DNA from: Mesorhizobium onobrychidis
GTDB lineage: Bacteria > Pseudomonadota > Alphaproteobacteria > Rhizobiales > Rhizobiaceae
Direction: 5' to 3'
Assembly (NCBI RefSeq): GCF_024707545.1
Contig: NZ_CP062230.1
Coordinates: 163,228 to 227,227, forward strand
Length of the DNA stretch: 64,000 nt
Below are positions 20,205 to 31,000 of the stretch, in pieces. Positions within the stretch are counted from its first letter, which is position 1, and each line of letters opens with the position of its first letter. The notes below the pieces were generated by a model, which did no database searches, was not told the origin of the DNA, and saw nothing but the letters and a program-made list of their open reading frames with translations. The position numbers were made by a program, and so were the translations under genes.

Positions 20205-23200
20205 TCAGATCGGCAAAGGCTCCCTGCACGGTATGTCCGATTCACGTTCCGGTAATTGGCCGCCTCCCGCGCGATCAATTTTCACTAACGTCGCGGAATC
20301 CGGCGCCAGTGCTGGCAGGTTGCTCGTCGGCCAGACGAACATCGCCTGGCGGCGAATATGACCAATGGCGAGATCATCGAGGAGAGCCAGAAATTCGACG
20401 CGCTGCGGCAGTGGCGCGGTGGCATGCAACATCACGCGCGCAGTGTTGGCCTTACCCGGAACGACCAGGCTGTAGACCGCCGGCGGCGGCGCGATGATCG
20501 GGCGTGGCACAACCTTGGCCCTGCAGGACAACGTGCGCGTCACGAGCTTGAGGACGGCGGTATTGTTCGGGTCCGGCTCCTCCCGCTCAAACGAAACCGA
20601 TACGATAATCTCATCGCCATCGGCGAACGAGACCGGCTGGCCGCTGCGGCGCAACTGGTCAAAAGAGATTCCGTAGGCGTTGATCTCCTTTATCGAATAG
20701 GTTGGGATAAGGGCGTTTTGGTCCTCTGGCGTTACACCCGCGATGGAGAGCGCCTCGACCGGAGCCTCGAATTTATCGTTCTTGAACGGCTTGCGCTGAA
20801 GCTGCACCGAACCGTCAGACCTCGAGCTTGCTTTGAAGCCCCCGGTGGAGGGTTCGATCGCGCCAAACGCGAAATACAATGGCGTGTCAGCGCCGTATTC
20901 GAAACGATCAAGCGCGAGCTTCCAGAACACACCGGCGTTGTCGCGCTGCGGATCGGACGGGCCGGGTCCGGAGAGCTCGCGGTCATATGATGGATCGGCG
21001 AACACCAGCGTCGACATATCGATGTGCAGGCTGGGCCGCGCCGTCGGGCGAACCGGAAGCCGGAGCGCAATCTGACGCCGCGTCTCGGGTTCGAGGCTTT
21101 TTTTCGTCGAATTCCCGGGCTGCGTCGCCAGATCGAAGATTTTATTTTCGTCGGGAGATCCGATCGATTCGTTCTCCAGCCCGCATCGCAACTGAAGAAC
21201 CACTTCAGAGTCGCCATCGACGGCGTCCAGACGCGACCGTGCACCGGTGATATCTCCGGCGTGCAACGTCAGCCTTATGCCGCCGCCCTTCGGACTTTTC
21301 GACCAAAGAGCCTTGTTGAAGGGCACGATGAATCGATCGATCGACAGCGCTGCGTCCAGCCCCGTAAGCCCCTCGCGCAATAAACCCAATGCGGCGAGAG
21401 CCTGCGCAAGCTCACCCTCCTTGCCTGGGGGATAACTCGGCGACGTGAGGTCGAGCGTCATATTGCCCTGCTTCCAATCGGCCAAAACCGGTCGATTCCA
21501 GTCAGGTGTGAGCGGCATGTCCAGCACGCGAATTCGATAGCTCTTCGCGCTCCTGCGCAGCACGCTGGCGACGCCTTCGAACAGACGGAAGGGTGCGGGG
21601 AACCGTCCGTCGACTTCGAGGTCATCGACTTCGACGAATGTACGCCGGCCGTGGCTCTTGACGAACGCCGACGGCACCCGCGGCAAGGCCGGTCCTCTCG
21701 GCGGTCGCAACTGGCGCATCAGCCGCGGTCCCCCGTGCCCGGGACGCCCGTACCGCGCCACATCCGCGCTCATGTCTTCCTGTCGCCGGTCTTCCGGCCT
21801 GACGTTCTCGGTATTCAAGCCATCGGTAAACATCAGCATGTCGAATTCCGCCTGGATGGCGCCGGGCCGCAACCCGAATGTGATGCGCTCCAAATGCGGT
21901 GGTATGATCGGAGCCGCTTTGCCCTTAACGACACGCGACAGCACGGTGTGCAGCTCGAGCGCCACCGGCACCACCGCACGCGCCTCGGAAGACGTCAAAT
22001 AGCGCGCGGGCGGGGACACCAGAGGCAAATCGGCCGAGGCAGGCCGGTCAAAGATTATCTTGCGGCCAAGCGTATAAAACGGTGGCGAGACCGTATCGAT
22101 CTCTGCTGCGAGACTGGCGAGCCGGTCGGCGCGTGCCGGCAGGGAAATGCTTGTGGCGCATCCCGACAGGCCCGAACCATACTCCTTGACGTCGTCGGGA
22201 TTTTGCGGCTGTGCATCGGGGCTGGGGCCGATATCCTGGAACGGCCAATCCCCACCCATGCCCAGCGCACCCGAAGCGGCAGCGCGCGTGCCTTGCGCCG
22301 TGGGCCAACCCAGCGCCGGAGAGGCATAAAGGCGATCCGAAGGATCGGTCTTGATCGGCAAATCCAGCGCGGAGTCGTCGAGATCACGCGGGACCTCGAT
22401 ATCGATCCACAATTCCTTCGAGCTGCTCTCGGGTTTCTGGCCCTCGGCTACGACGACGATGGCGACGGCGTCGTCCACCAGCCGGTCGGCGCGTGCCACC
22501 TGTCGCATCCGGCTCAGGGCGACCTGCGTACCCCCCGACGGCTCTGCGATGATCGATTCGCCGGATGGTATTGTCTCGAATTGGGTGATGTGTCGGTCAA
22601 TCGCCACCAGCTGACCGTGGAGAGCCAGCAGAAAAGAGGGTTTCTGGTCGGTACCGACGATGTCCGGCAGGAGCCTGACTCGGGCGATCTTGCCATCGGG
22701 CTTCCCCGAGGGCACCACCACCATGACGCGGTCGCCGAGCGCCTCGTTGTCCTTCAAGGTGATATTCCAGAGCGTGCGCAACGCGAGCAGACTGCGTAAC
22801 CAAATCGGCCGCTCCTTCAGCGTGGTGCCGCCGCTGAACCGGCGCAGAAACAATTGCTCAGCGGCGGCAAGTGCCCGGTTCGCATCCGGTTCGATAACAT
22901 TCTGCGCGACGCGCTTCAGCAGCGCGGCGATCTCGCTGCTACTGTTGCCGACTGCTTGAGCCGGAACGGCCTTGCGGCCGAGCGGCGTTGGCGATCCGGC
23001 CGCCCAGTCGACGTCGGGCGCGTCCCATTCGGCCGTGCCGCTCGCCGGCACCTGATCGAATTCCTTCAGCACATCGTGAAGCGTGAACGAATCGTCCACG
23101 GCACCCAGCCAGGGAAGCGCGAGGAAAATGCCTTGGGAATCCTTGGTGATGTAACGCGGGCTCGACGGATCAGGCCAGAACGGTCCCTCCAATTCTTCTG

Positions 23201-26200
23201 CGGTTTTGATAACCGACGGCCCGGCGCCGCAGACCACAATGCCTTCACCGACGTCCGTTACCTTGGCGATCTCCTGAGCGAGCGCCTCGACAGCGAATCC
23301 GGCCTGAGCGAAGGCTCGCAAGACGAGCCCCGCTTTGACCACGATCGAGTCGTTTTCACTGGTGTCGATGACCTTGTATCGCGCGGCGAACGCGAAAATA
23401 CCGGTCTTGACCGGTTGCGGCAGCTTGGCGGCCGATTTCGCCGCCGCGACCAGTGCCCGCCCATCGACGGCGCTCACGTGATCGAGTGATGTCCATGTCA
23501 GTTTCCTGTCGTTGCCTTCCTTCTTCAGCATGTGCTCGGTCAGCGCGTGGAACGACCATGGTTGGGCGAAGGCGACGCGTCGGGGCTTGTCCGTCACCCC
23601 AAGCGCGCTGGTCTTTATCGGTTGCCCGGTAACCGTCATTGTGAACGTGTGCGCGAGCGAAGTAGCGGCATCGAGCGAGGTAAGCTTTCCGCGCAGGGCC
23701 GCACCGGTGACCCGGGCACCCAGATTTGTCAGCGGCACGCTCTTCCCATCCAGCGTGTTGAGGCTATCTGGCAGACTTCCGACCGGCCATCGAATCCGGT
23801 TGCGACGCTGCTTCAGCGCGAGATCTACACTTATCTCCGACGACCAAACGGGTCGCTTGCCAATGACCATATGGTCGAACCGGGTCGTCGGGCCCGGCTC
23901 CGAGGTCAGGTTGAATTCACCGAAGCCGGACGCGGATCGGAAGGCGTATGGCCCTTCTTTCGGCACCTCGTCGCCAATGGCAACCACGAGGATGGCGCGG
24001 AGCGTTGGATTCTCTGCCGACAGCCCGGCGATCGGCTGCAACTTCAATCCCTTCCCGTCGGCACGAAGGCTGACGACGCCGCGCTGATGGTCGGCCGCGG
24101 TCTTGAAACTGCCCGCTGCAATTGGCTGATTAAGCCAATCCAACGAGCCGCCGAGCGTGTATGAAATCACCTCCGTGCTGACAGGCGGCTCCGAATTTAG
24201 CTGCTGCGGGTCGGTTGCCACGATTCTCAAAACGCCGTCTAGAACCATGGTCCATTGCCTGGCGTCGGTTATCTCCACCGTGATCTTGTTCAGCAACAAG
24301 CCGCTGAAAACGGCAATGTCGACGGTCGGCTGTGCCTTGAACGTGACGGTCATCTTACCGCTGGCGGACGTCACAACGCCAGCCTTCAGTTTAAGGCTTC
24401 GGCCGAGCAACACGGTATCGAGCGTCGCCTCGGTGAAACCCGGGATGCCGTCATTGCCGGCCAGCGACTCTATCGTCAGGCCAAGAACGGCGGTCGTCGT
24501 GCCAGTGGCTTCCGTATCGCTTCCAAACTTCACGGGTATATCGGCCTTCCGGAAAAACACGCTGGCGAGGCCGCCGCTGGTGACGGCCGGAACGTGCTCC
24601 GCAGGCTCTGTCGTTGCGACCTGAACATCCTCCCATTTGGCTTTGCCAAACCCGAGTTTCGCCTGAGCGGCAGTCAGCGAAACAGCGACAAGATTGCCCG
24701 TCGCGTAAGCGAAGTCTGGCTCGAACGGACCGTTTTCCTTCGTGCTTGCCCCCGTCGCTTTCAGCGAGACCGTAAAGAGAATCTTCGCTAAGTCGATTTG
24801 CCAGTTGTCGGCTGGCTTGTTGATGTGAAGGTCCAACAGCCGAAGCGGCCGCAGCCGCAACAGGCCGATGTCAATCTCATACGCGCTTGGGGGTGTTGGC
24901 GGCGCGGGACTTACGGCGTCGTTGCAGAATCGCCATTCGTAAATTGCCCGCGGCAATTGCAACCTGTCAAAGGCCGCCTGGCGCGGACCGATGCTGAGTT
25001 CGGGCCCTTCCGGATCGAGTGCCAGCCCCATTCCGTTATTCTTGGCTTCGAGCGGAAGGTCACGAAACCAGAGACCGACTTTCCTGGCTGCATCTGCGTC
25101 TTCAATCTCGACCGGCTTGAAAATCGTCGCATAGCAAAACCGCAGCGTTTTCGCGTTCTCGATATCGATGACGCCGGCTTCACGAAACACGATCCCTTGT
25201 GGATCGCCGCCGAATCCCTGTGTCGTCGGCATGCGCGCCATCAACGCGGCACGCGTATCGCGCCACAGCAAAACGCTGCCGAATTTCTGCTCTCGCAGAG
25301 CAGCGGCCCATCCAATGACCCTGACCTGATCTCCGGTCCCGCGTGCGACATCCTGGATGTCGCCTGGCTCGAATGTCTTGGTTAATCCCTCGAGGGCGGT
25401 CCGGCCCGAGAAACTCTTACCATCCAGCGTGTAGGTGCCGAACCCATAGTCCTTTCCGGATATCTGGCTGAGCCGATCGAGGCTGAAGTTCGGTGACCAT
25501 GTGATTCCTTCGACCAGCGTCGTGATCGGCATATGATTAAGTTTTTGCGCGGAAAACTTGAAGGCACTCGCAATCTGAACGCGAGAGAGGTCTAGACGGT
25601 CCACCGCCTTCTGCCAGGCGAGCAACAGCCGATCGAAATCAAGTGACGTCGGCGCGTCCGGGGGCGGCAACGGCACTGGGACGTCACCCGACGGTACGGG
25701 TGCCTTGTCAGGCAGGCGCGTATTGGCGAACAATTCGTCGAGCACCGGCAGGTCGAAGCGCAGCCGTGTCTGCAAATCTGGAAACTTTATTGCCGCAGGT
25801 TGCAATTCGATGCCCGGCAGCGTCACCGGTACAAGCGGCACCTGCGCAACAAGGCCGTTGCCGGCCAATGGCAGCTCGTCAAGTATGTCCTGCGATAGAG
25901 CGAGTGTTGGAATTCCCTGTGCGCTGTCATATTCCAGGATGATGTCGTATTTGGAAAGATCAAGCTCGCGGCACACCAGCCCGCGAGTCGCGGAGGGGGC
26001 GCCGGAGCTTTCGGAAGTCCGCGTCATGCCGATCGCCGTGACCAGCGGCATGGCAACGTAGCGCTGCCACACATAGGCGGTATCCTGGCCGCCCGCCTTC
26101 GGCAGCGTCAGTTTCAATTCGTGCCCGGGCGTGAAAGTCTTGGAACGAAGTGGCAGCAGTCCTGTTGTGGCAGCGGTCCTGCGCCTGAAGGCGAGTGGTG

Positions 26201-28007
26201 GGCTATCCAGCGCAGCGGGCCCCGCGTCGAAGCCCGGTAAAATATTCTCTGTCGAGGGGCTGCCGGCCGCCAGCCACAACACGCCATCGGCCGTGCCCTC
26301 CGCGCCGATCAGTTCAACACTGACGTTCTCGATCTCACCTTGCTTGAAATTCGCCGCAACACGGACATAGTCGGCGGCGGTAATCGCCATTCGACGTCCG
26401 ACCGGTCCGGCTCGGACTGTTTCGTCATCCAGAACGAATTCTACCGATCCTACGAAGCCGACCGCGTCGGAAATGCTGGCTGCGGCGTCAGATTGGATAT
26501 CGGTGCCGGGCAGCTTGAGCGGAAGCTGAAGCCATCCATCCGCCACCGGGAGAAAGGCATAAGTCCTGATCGCGCCATCAGGATTTACGCCTGCCTTGCT
26601 GTAGCGGTCGACCAGGCTACGAGCGAGGAGGCCCTGGTCGAGAAACCAAGTGACATCGTCCGCCGCGGCGATCGAGGCGTTGATGATCTTACCTGAAGTC
26701 AGAGTGACCGTCGGCCCTGCGATTTTGCCCGGATCACCATCCTGCAGCGAAACGTCGCGACGGTCGGCATCGAGAGCCAATCGCACGCCGTCTTTCGCAC
26801 CGCTCAGCTCAATTCGGTTTGGTACGATGGTGACCTCGGTCGAGAGCTCGGCGTCGCGAACCGGCGATCCGGTCAGGCTGCCGCGGAGCGCGCTGCGGTC
26901 AACCCAGAAGACCCAGTCGTCGGCGGCTTTCCCGGGGAGCCTGACCGACTCGTTCTTCAGTTCCAGTGGCCAGCGGACCGCCAGATCGTCAGCAACGGTG
27001 TTGATGTCGAGAAACAGCGGGTTCGAGGCGCTCGATTGAAATTTCGACCGCACGATCCGGAGCGCCTGACGTATACGATTACCAATCTGGTCAGGGCGGG
27101 CTGATGCGTCGTCGTCTTCCTCCCTGACCAATTCGAGCGTCCAGACCGGCTTCTTTTGCGGCCGCAGCGGGTCGGCGATATGAACGAGTCGGAGCACCAC
27201 GTTGATGCGCTCGGGTCCGGCCGAGTCGCCAAATGCCCAAAGCGGATTTATCACCGTACCGCGAAACTCGACGCCGTCGGGCGTCAGATCGAGCGCAACA
27301 AATGGACCGCCCGCGGGATCGACGCCCTTGTTCTTGACGACGGGGAGTTCGATTCGAGGAAGCTTGTTGAGATCGGTGACGCCCGCTACGGTTCCGACGA
27401 ATGCCGCTACTGTCTTATCCGACATCTTGACCAGACGCAGAAAGCCAAGGGGTTTAGCCTGCGTTCCGCCCTTGGCGCTGACGAGGACGCGGAGCCTGTT
27501 TGCGGCGAGGGCAAACCGGGGCACTTCGATCTCGACCGAGGTCTGTGGCGTCGGCCAGGGATCGAGCGGCGCCACCAGCACGGTCGAGAATCCTCTGGTG
27601 TCTTTCCCGGTGTCGAAATCCCCGTCGGGTTTCGCCGCGCGCACCACATAGCGATCGCTCGCGCCCCCGAATCCGAGCGAGGACTGCCGGGCATGAACGT
27701 TTGCGGCCAGAAGATAGGGCACCCGCAAGCCGACGGTCGCCCGGACGGCGTCAATGTGTTTGTCCGCGTCAGCCTTGATATCTACCTTGATCGGCGTCGT
27801 CTTGGTATCCGACTCCGGGGCCTGGAGCACGACGCGCAGGCCGAGCGTCGAGTTGACGATGGAGATATCCGGGCGATCCTTTCCGAGATACGACACCGCT
27901 AGATCGGCGTTCCAGCAAAAATGCGTGGAATCGAGCGGGGTATCCCTCTCGAGGGCGAGCTTTGGACCGATCAGATTGATATTGCGCAGCTCGGTCGTCT
28001 CGGTCAT
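20205..28007 (-). CDS. giant beta-rich protein, 2600 residues, unknown function
   Basis: The start is set at ATG 28007 (MTETTELRNINLIG), 2 nt after the stop of the upstream giant gene, with AGAGGGGA in range as ribosome binding site; the longer open frame would overlap that gene. The 2600 residues show no signal peptide and no long hydrophobic helix. They are dominated by short alternating hydrophobic/polar segments that suggest beta-strands, with a proline-rich linker near residue 770 (PVPSGDVPVPLPPP). No catalytic motif was recognised. The tight coupling says it works with the 3872-residue protein in fixed ratio, for instance as two halves of one large assembly. The last 20 residues (LPERESDIPC...) look atypical, so the 3' end may have been altered by the adjoining rearrangement. 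Confidence 0.8.
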   Translation of the reverse strand: MTETTELRNINLIGPKLALERDTPLDSTHFCWNADLAVSYLGKDRPDISIVNSTLGLRVVLQAPESDTKTTPIKVDIKADADKHIDAVRATVGLRVPYLLAANVHARQSSLGFGGASDRYVVRAAKPDGDFDTGKDTRGFSTVLVAPLDPWPTPQTSVEIEVPRFALAANRLRVLVSAKGGTQAKPLGFLRLVKMSDKTVAAFVGTVAGVTDLNKLPRIELPVVKNKGVDPAGGPFVALDLTPDGVEFRGTVINPLWAFGDSAGPERINVVLRLVHIADPLRPQKKPVWTLELVREEDDDASARPDQIGNRIRQALRIVRSKFQSSASNPLFLDINTVADDLAVRWPLELKNESVRLPGKAADDWVFWVDRSALRGSLTGSPVRDAELSTEVTIVPNRIELSGAKDGVRLALDADRRDVSLQDGDPGKIAGPTVTLTSGKIINASIAAADDVTWFLDQGLLARSLVDRYSKAGVNPDGAIRTYAFLPVADGWLQLPLKLPGTDIQSDAAASISDAVGFVGSVEFVLDDETVRAGPVGRRMAITAADYVRVAANFKQGEIENVSVELIGAEGTADGVLWLAAGSPSTENILPGFDAGPAALDSPPLAFRRRTAATTGLLPLRSKTFTPGHELKLTLPKAGGQDTAYVWQRYVAMPLVTAIGMTRTSESSGAPSATRGLVCRELDLSKYDIILEYDSAQGIPTLALSQDILDELPLAGNGLVAQVPLVPVTLPGIELQPAAIKFPDLQTRLRFDLPVLDELFANTRLPDKAPVPSGDVPVPLPPPDAPTSLDFDRLLLAWQKAVDRLDLSRVQIASAFKFSAQKLNHMPITTLVEGITWSPNFSLDRLSQISGKDYGFGTYTLDGKSFSGRTALEGLTKTFEPGDIQDVARGTGDQVRVIGWAAALREQKFGSVLLWRDTRAALMARMPTTQGFGGDPQGIVFREAGVIDIENAKTLRFCYATIFKPVEIEDADAARKVGLWFRDLPLEAKNNGMGLALDPEGPELSIGPRQAAFDRLQLPRAIYEWRFCNDAVSPAPPTPPSAYEIDIGLLRLRPLRLLDLHINKPADNWQIDLAKILFTVSLKATGASTKENGPFEPDFAYATGNLVAVSLTAAQAKLGFGKAKWEDVQVATTEPAEHVPAVTSGGLASVFFRKADIPVKFGSDTEATGTTTAVLGLTIESLAGNDGIPGFTEATLDTVLLGRSLKLKAGVVTSASGKMTVTFKAQPTVDIAVFSGLLLNKITVEITDARQWTMVLDGVLRIVATDPQQLNSEPPVSTEVISYTLGGSLDWLNQPIAAGSFKTAADHQRGVVSLRADGKGLKLQPIAGLSAENPTLRAILVVAIGDEVPKEGPYAFRSASGFGEFNLTSEPGPTTRFDHMVIGKRPVWSSEISVDLALKQRRNRIRWPVGSLPDSLNTLDGKSVPLTNLGARVTGAALRGKLTSLDAATSLAHTFTMTVTGQPIKTSALGVTDKPRRVAFAQPWSFHALTEHMLKKEGNDRKLTWTSLDHVSAVDGRALVAAAKSAAKLPQPVKTGIFAFAARYKVIDTSENDSIVVKAGLVLRAFAQAGFAVEALAQEIAKVTDVGEGIVVCGAGPSVIKTAEELEGPFWPDPSSPRYITKDSQGIFLALPWLGAVDDSFTLHDVLKEFDQVPASGTAEWDAPDVDWAAGSPTPLGRKAVPAQAVGNSSSEIAALLKRVAQNVIEPDANRALAAAEQLFLRRFSGGTTLKERPIWLRSLLALRTLWNITLKDNEALGDRVMVVVPSGKPDGKIARVRLLPDIVGTDQKPSFLLALHGQLVAIDRHITQFETIPSGESIIAEPSGGTQVALSRMRQVARADRLVDDAVAIVVVAEGQKPESSSKELWIDIEVPRDLDDSALDLPIKTDPSDRLYASPALGWPTAQGTRAAASGALGMGGDWPFQDIGPSPDAQPQNPDDVKEYGSGLSGCATSISLPARADRLASLAAEIDTVSPPFYTLGRKIIFDRPASADLPLVSPPARYLTSSEARAVVPVALELHTVLSRVVKGKAAPIIPPHLERITFGLRPGAIQAEFDMLMFTDGLNTENVRPEDRRQEDMSADVARYGRPGHGGPRLMRQLRPPRGPALPRVPSAFVKSHGRRTFVEVDDLEVDGRFPAPFRLFEGVASVLRRSAKSYRIRVLDMPLTPDWNRPVLADWKQGNMTLDLTSPSYPPGKEGELAQALAALGLLREGLTGLDAALSIDRFIVPFNKALWSKSPKGGGIRLTLHAGDITGARSRLDAVDGDSEVVLQLRCGLENESIGSPDENKIFDLATQPGNSTKKSLEPETRRQIALRLPVRPTARPSLHIDMSTLVFADPSYDRELSGPGPSDPQRDNAGVFWKLALDRFEYGADTPLYFAFGAIEPSTGGFKASSRSDGSVQLQRKPFKNDKFEAPVEALSIAGVTPEDQNALIPTYSIKEINAYGISFDQLRRSGQPVSFADGDEIIVSVSFEREEPDPNNTAVLKLVTRTLSCRAKVVPRPIIAPPPAVYSLVVPGKANTARVMLHATAPLPQRVEFLALLDDLAIGHIRRQAMFVWPTSNLPALAPDSATLVKIDRAGGGQLPERESDIPCREPLPI

Positions 28008-28009
28008 TG

Positions 28010-31000
28010 CTAGCGTCCCCTCTGCACGATATCGTCTTGCGGCTCCGCGAGCCCGTGGAACGCCTGGATCACCAGATGACGGCGAGGTCCGAACACCATC
28101 GTTCGGGTTAGGCTGTCGGCCAGCGGCGGCAGATCTTGATGAGCCTTGCCGAGTGCCGCGGTCTCCGATCTGGTGGCGGGCTTCACCAGGATCATGGTCG
28201 TGATCTCGGGGCCGGAGGCGGGCTGGAGCTTGTTGAGCTCGGGCTCGGCGGCCGCGCCGCACGACCATCGCATGGCGATGTCAGCCGCGGCACTAGGTTG
28301 CGTCATCATGGCCGCCAGGCCGGCAAGCGTGTCGGCCGCGTTGGGTATGTTTTCCAGCGCGGTGAACACAGCTTTAATCTGGTCGACGGTGCGGCCTGCA
28401 TCCGCCTTCAAATGGATCATGGCAAGAAAATCGACCGGGCTGTTCGATGGAAGCTTGCGAAGCTCACCAAGATTGATCCCAGCGGGTACCTCATCGCTTC
28501 GGATCGGCAGCAGATTATGCTTCGGACCTTCGTCAACCGACCGTCGTCGCGAAATGGTGCGAGCGCGCATCGCTTCGAGCACCGCGGCTTTCAACACCTT
28601 CAGCGCGTCGACGCGGCCTGTATTGCCGGCCGCCGCCGCGATGGCCGTGTCCAGCACCGTGTTGATCGCCGTACGCGCGGCCCCGCCGGTCGCCCCGGCG
28701 TCCGGATTGGGAAGCCAAAACCAGCTTACAGGCGCGGCGACCGAAATGCCGGTGAAATCTTCCGCCGGAAGCCCGGCGATCCAGCGCACGTTGAGTGTCT
28801 TGGGCAGGGCGAATGTTCCGCTCTTCGGTCCCGGCCAGTTGGCGACCCTGTCTACCGCGTAGGGTCGGACCGCGTCGGCTAATTCCTTTGCGATCTGCTT
28901 GAAGCGTTCCGAGCCGGATCCGTTTACATAATCGTGCATCGCATCGACGAAGGCCTGGATATGATTGCGGAAGGCCGTCCATTCCGGTGCCGGCGGCGGC
29001 GCGGGAGGCGGTGGAACGGGATCGGCCACGCCTTGGGGCGGCGTCACCGTCAATACCAGCGTGCCAGCTGCGCCATTCACGTTAGGCTCCGGAGCGATCA
29101 CGCCCCACTGAGCGGTGTCCGCCGGCAGCAAGTGTAGGTCGGCCGGTGTCAGCATTGGTTGAAGGGCAGCAGGAGCAAAATTCTCCCATACCGGCTTCGT
29201 GATCTCGCCCTTTGCGTTCGTCGGTTCTCCCTTGACCGGGAGGTTCAACCTCGCCGCGTAGTGCGTGTAGGCCGTTGGCGGGACTGGCGCGTCCGGTCGC
29301 AGCGTCAGAGCCCGCTCGAGCTCGGGATTGACAAAACGGGCACCGATCAATTGCGTGAGATAGAGTGCTTGGCGCGGCTTCGATTTGTCGTCGGGATCGT
29401 TGGTCACAGCTCCAATCTCGACCTCGCCGACGCGCACCTGGCCATCGTCGGTCACGATCGATATCCGGTAGCTGACCGCGGGATCGGGCAATCGGTAAAG
29501 ATTTGGCGCGTCCTCATTACCGAGCCAGATGTTACGGGCTTCCTCGAACAATCCATCGACAATGCGGACCAGCGGCCACTCGACCACGACCTTGACCGGT
29601 TGATTCTCATCGTCGGGTCGCAGGATCGACCAGGAAGGCGCCGGCGCCACGTTCCTGTCTTGCCACGGGCCGGTTTCGCCATTGTCCCGCTTCCATGGCA
29701 GGACCAGTTGATATCCGGACTCATCGACTGTGGCGACGCTCGATGGCGACACAACGACACCCGCGGCGACGTGCGCCGTGGCATGAAGCCGGAAGCCATA
29801 AGGCATCGCCGCCATGTTGAGCACATAGGCCCCCCGCCACAGATTGGGATGGCGCTGATACATTGCCCGGAGCAGCTCAATGTCGACATCGTCAACGGAA
29901 ATGCGGCTGAACTGCTCGCGCATGGCCTCCTTGATAATCGAGAGGCCCTGGGGCAAGGGTAAACGCTGATAATCGTGCCGGTTCTGCCTGAACGGCCCGA
30001 ATGCCTCGAGCAGGTCGACATCGATCGGACGCGACGCCGCCGCAGCCACATGGTCGGCCCATTGCGGCGCCGAAAATTCGCGCCAGAAGCCGACGGCGAC
30101 ATGACGCAGCGAAAGCCCGGCATCGACGCGGATATTGGCATCCGACAGGATCTCTTCTGGGTGGCGTGACACAATGATCTGAACGGACTTGCCGGGCCGG
30201 ATCACCCCGTGTGCGTCAGCCTTATCGTTTCGACGCGTCGCCAGGATGACAGGCGCCGCCAGCGGCTCGGTGCGCTCGACGACGGCGTCGGCGAAATACT
30301 GCCGCAGCGCATTGGCGATTTGCGGTTTCGTCATTTGCCCTGGCAGCGATGCCTCGAAGGTCTGCACGGCGATAGCGGTCTTGGCGGGCTTGCCCGTTTT
30401 GGCCGCAGCGGCCTGTTGCTGCGTCTCAACCGCGTGCGCGAGATTCTCGTAGCGACCGAACGGTCGCACCGCGTATTTGCGCGCCTTGCCCCAGCGATCA
30501 GTCTCCAGCAACGTAATCGAGAGCCGACCGTCATGGTCCGGAGCAAGCCGCCAAGGATTGGGCCGCGTCAGCATCGCGAGGGCAAGGCCTGCCCGGCCGC
30601 TCACAGGGCGAGCCGGCCCCTGCTCCATGAAGCGTCGCGTCCATGGTCCGATCCGGGCCGCGAGCTCCAGACGCTTGAGTGCGGTGTCCGGAATCTTCAT
30701 CGAATCGGTCTTGTTGGGGAAACGGCCAAGAATCCGCGCCAGCGTAGCTATCGTGTTGATCGGCGCGGACCTGTCGGCCATCGCTGCGAGACCCACCGGG
30801 GTTTCAATGCCGTCGCCGAACAGCAGCGCTGCGAGCCAGGCGTCAGGAAGACTGGCGAATCGGCCCCACGGACCGTCCTGTTCGATTGCCGCTTCATTCG
30901 CGGGCTCGATCCTCGCATCTTTCGACAGCTTAAGCGCCTCCAAGAAGGAGTCGCTCAGGTCGGCGGTTTCGTCGAGGGCAACTAGGCGGACATAAGCGAG

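Noticed and set aside
28010..28268. Longer N-terminus for the 2600-residue protein
   Set aside because: The upstream extension overlaps the end of the first giant gene and has a low-complexity Arg-rich composition; the ATG 2 nt after the stop fits better.
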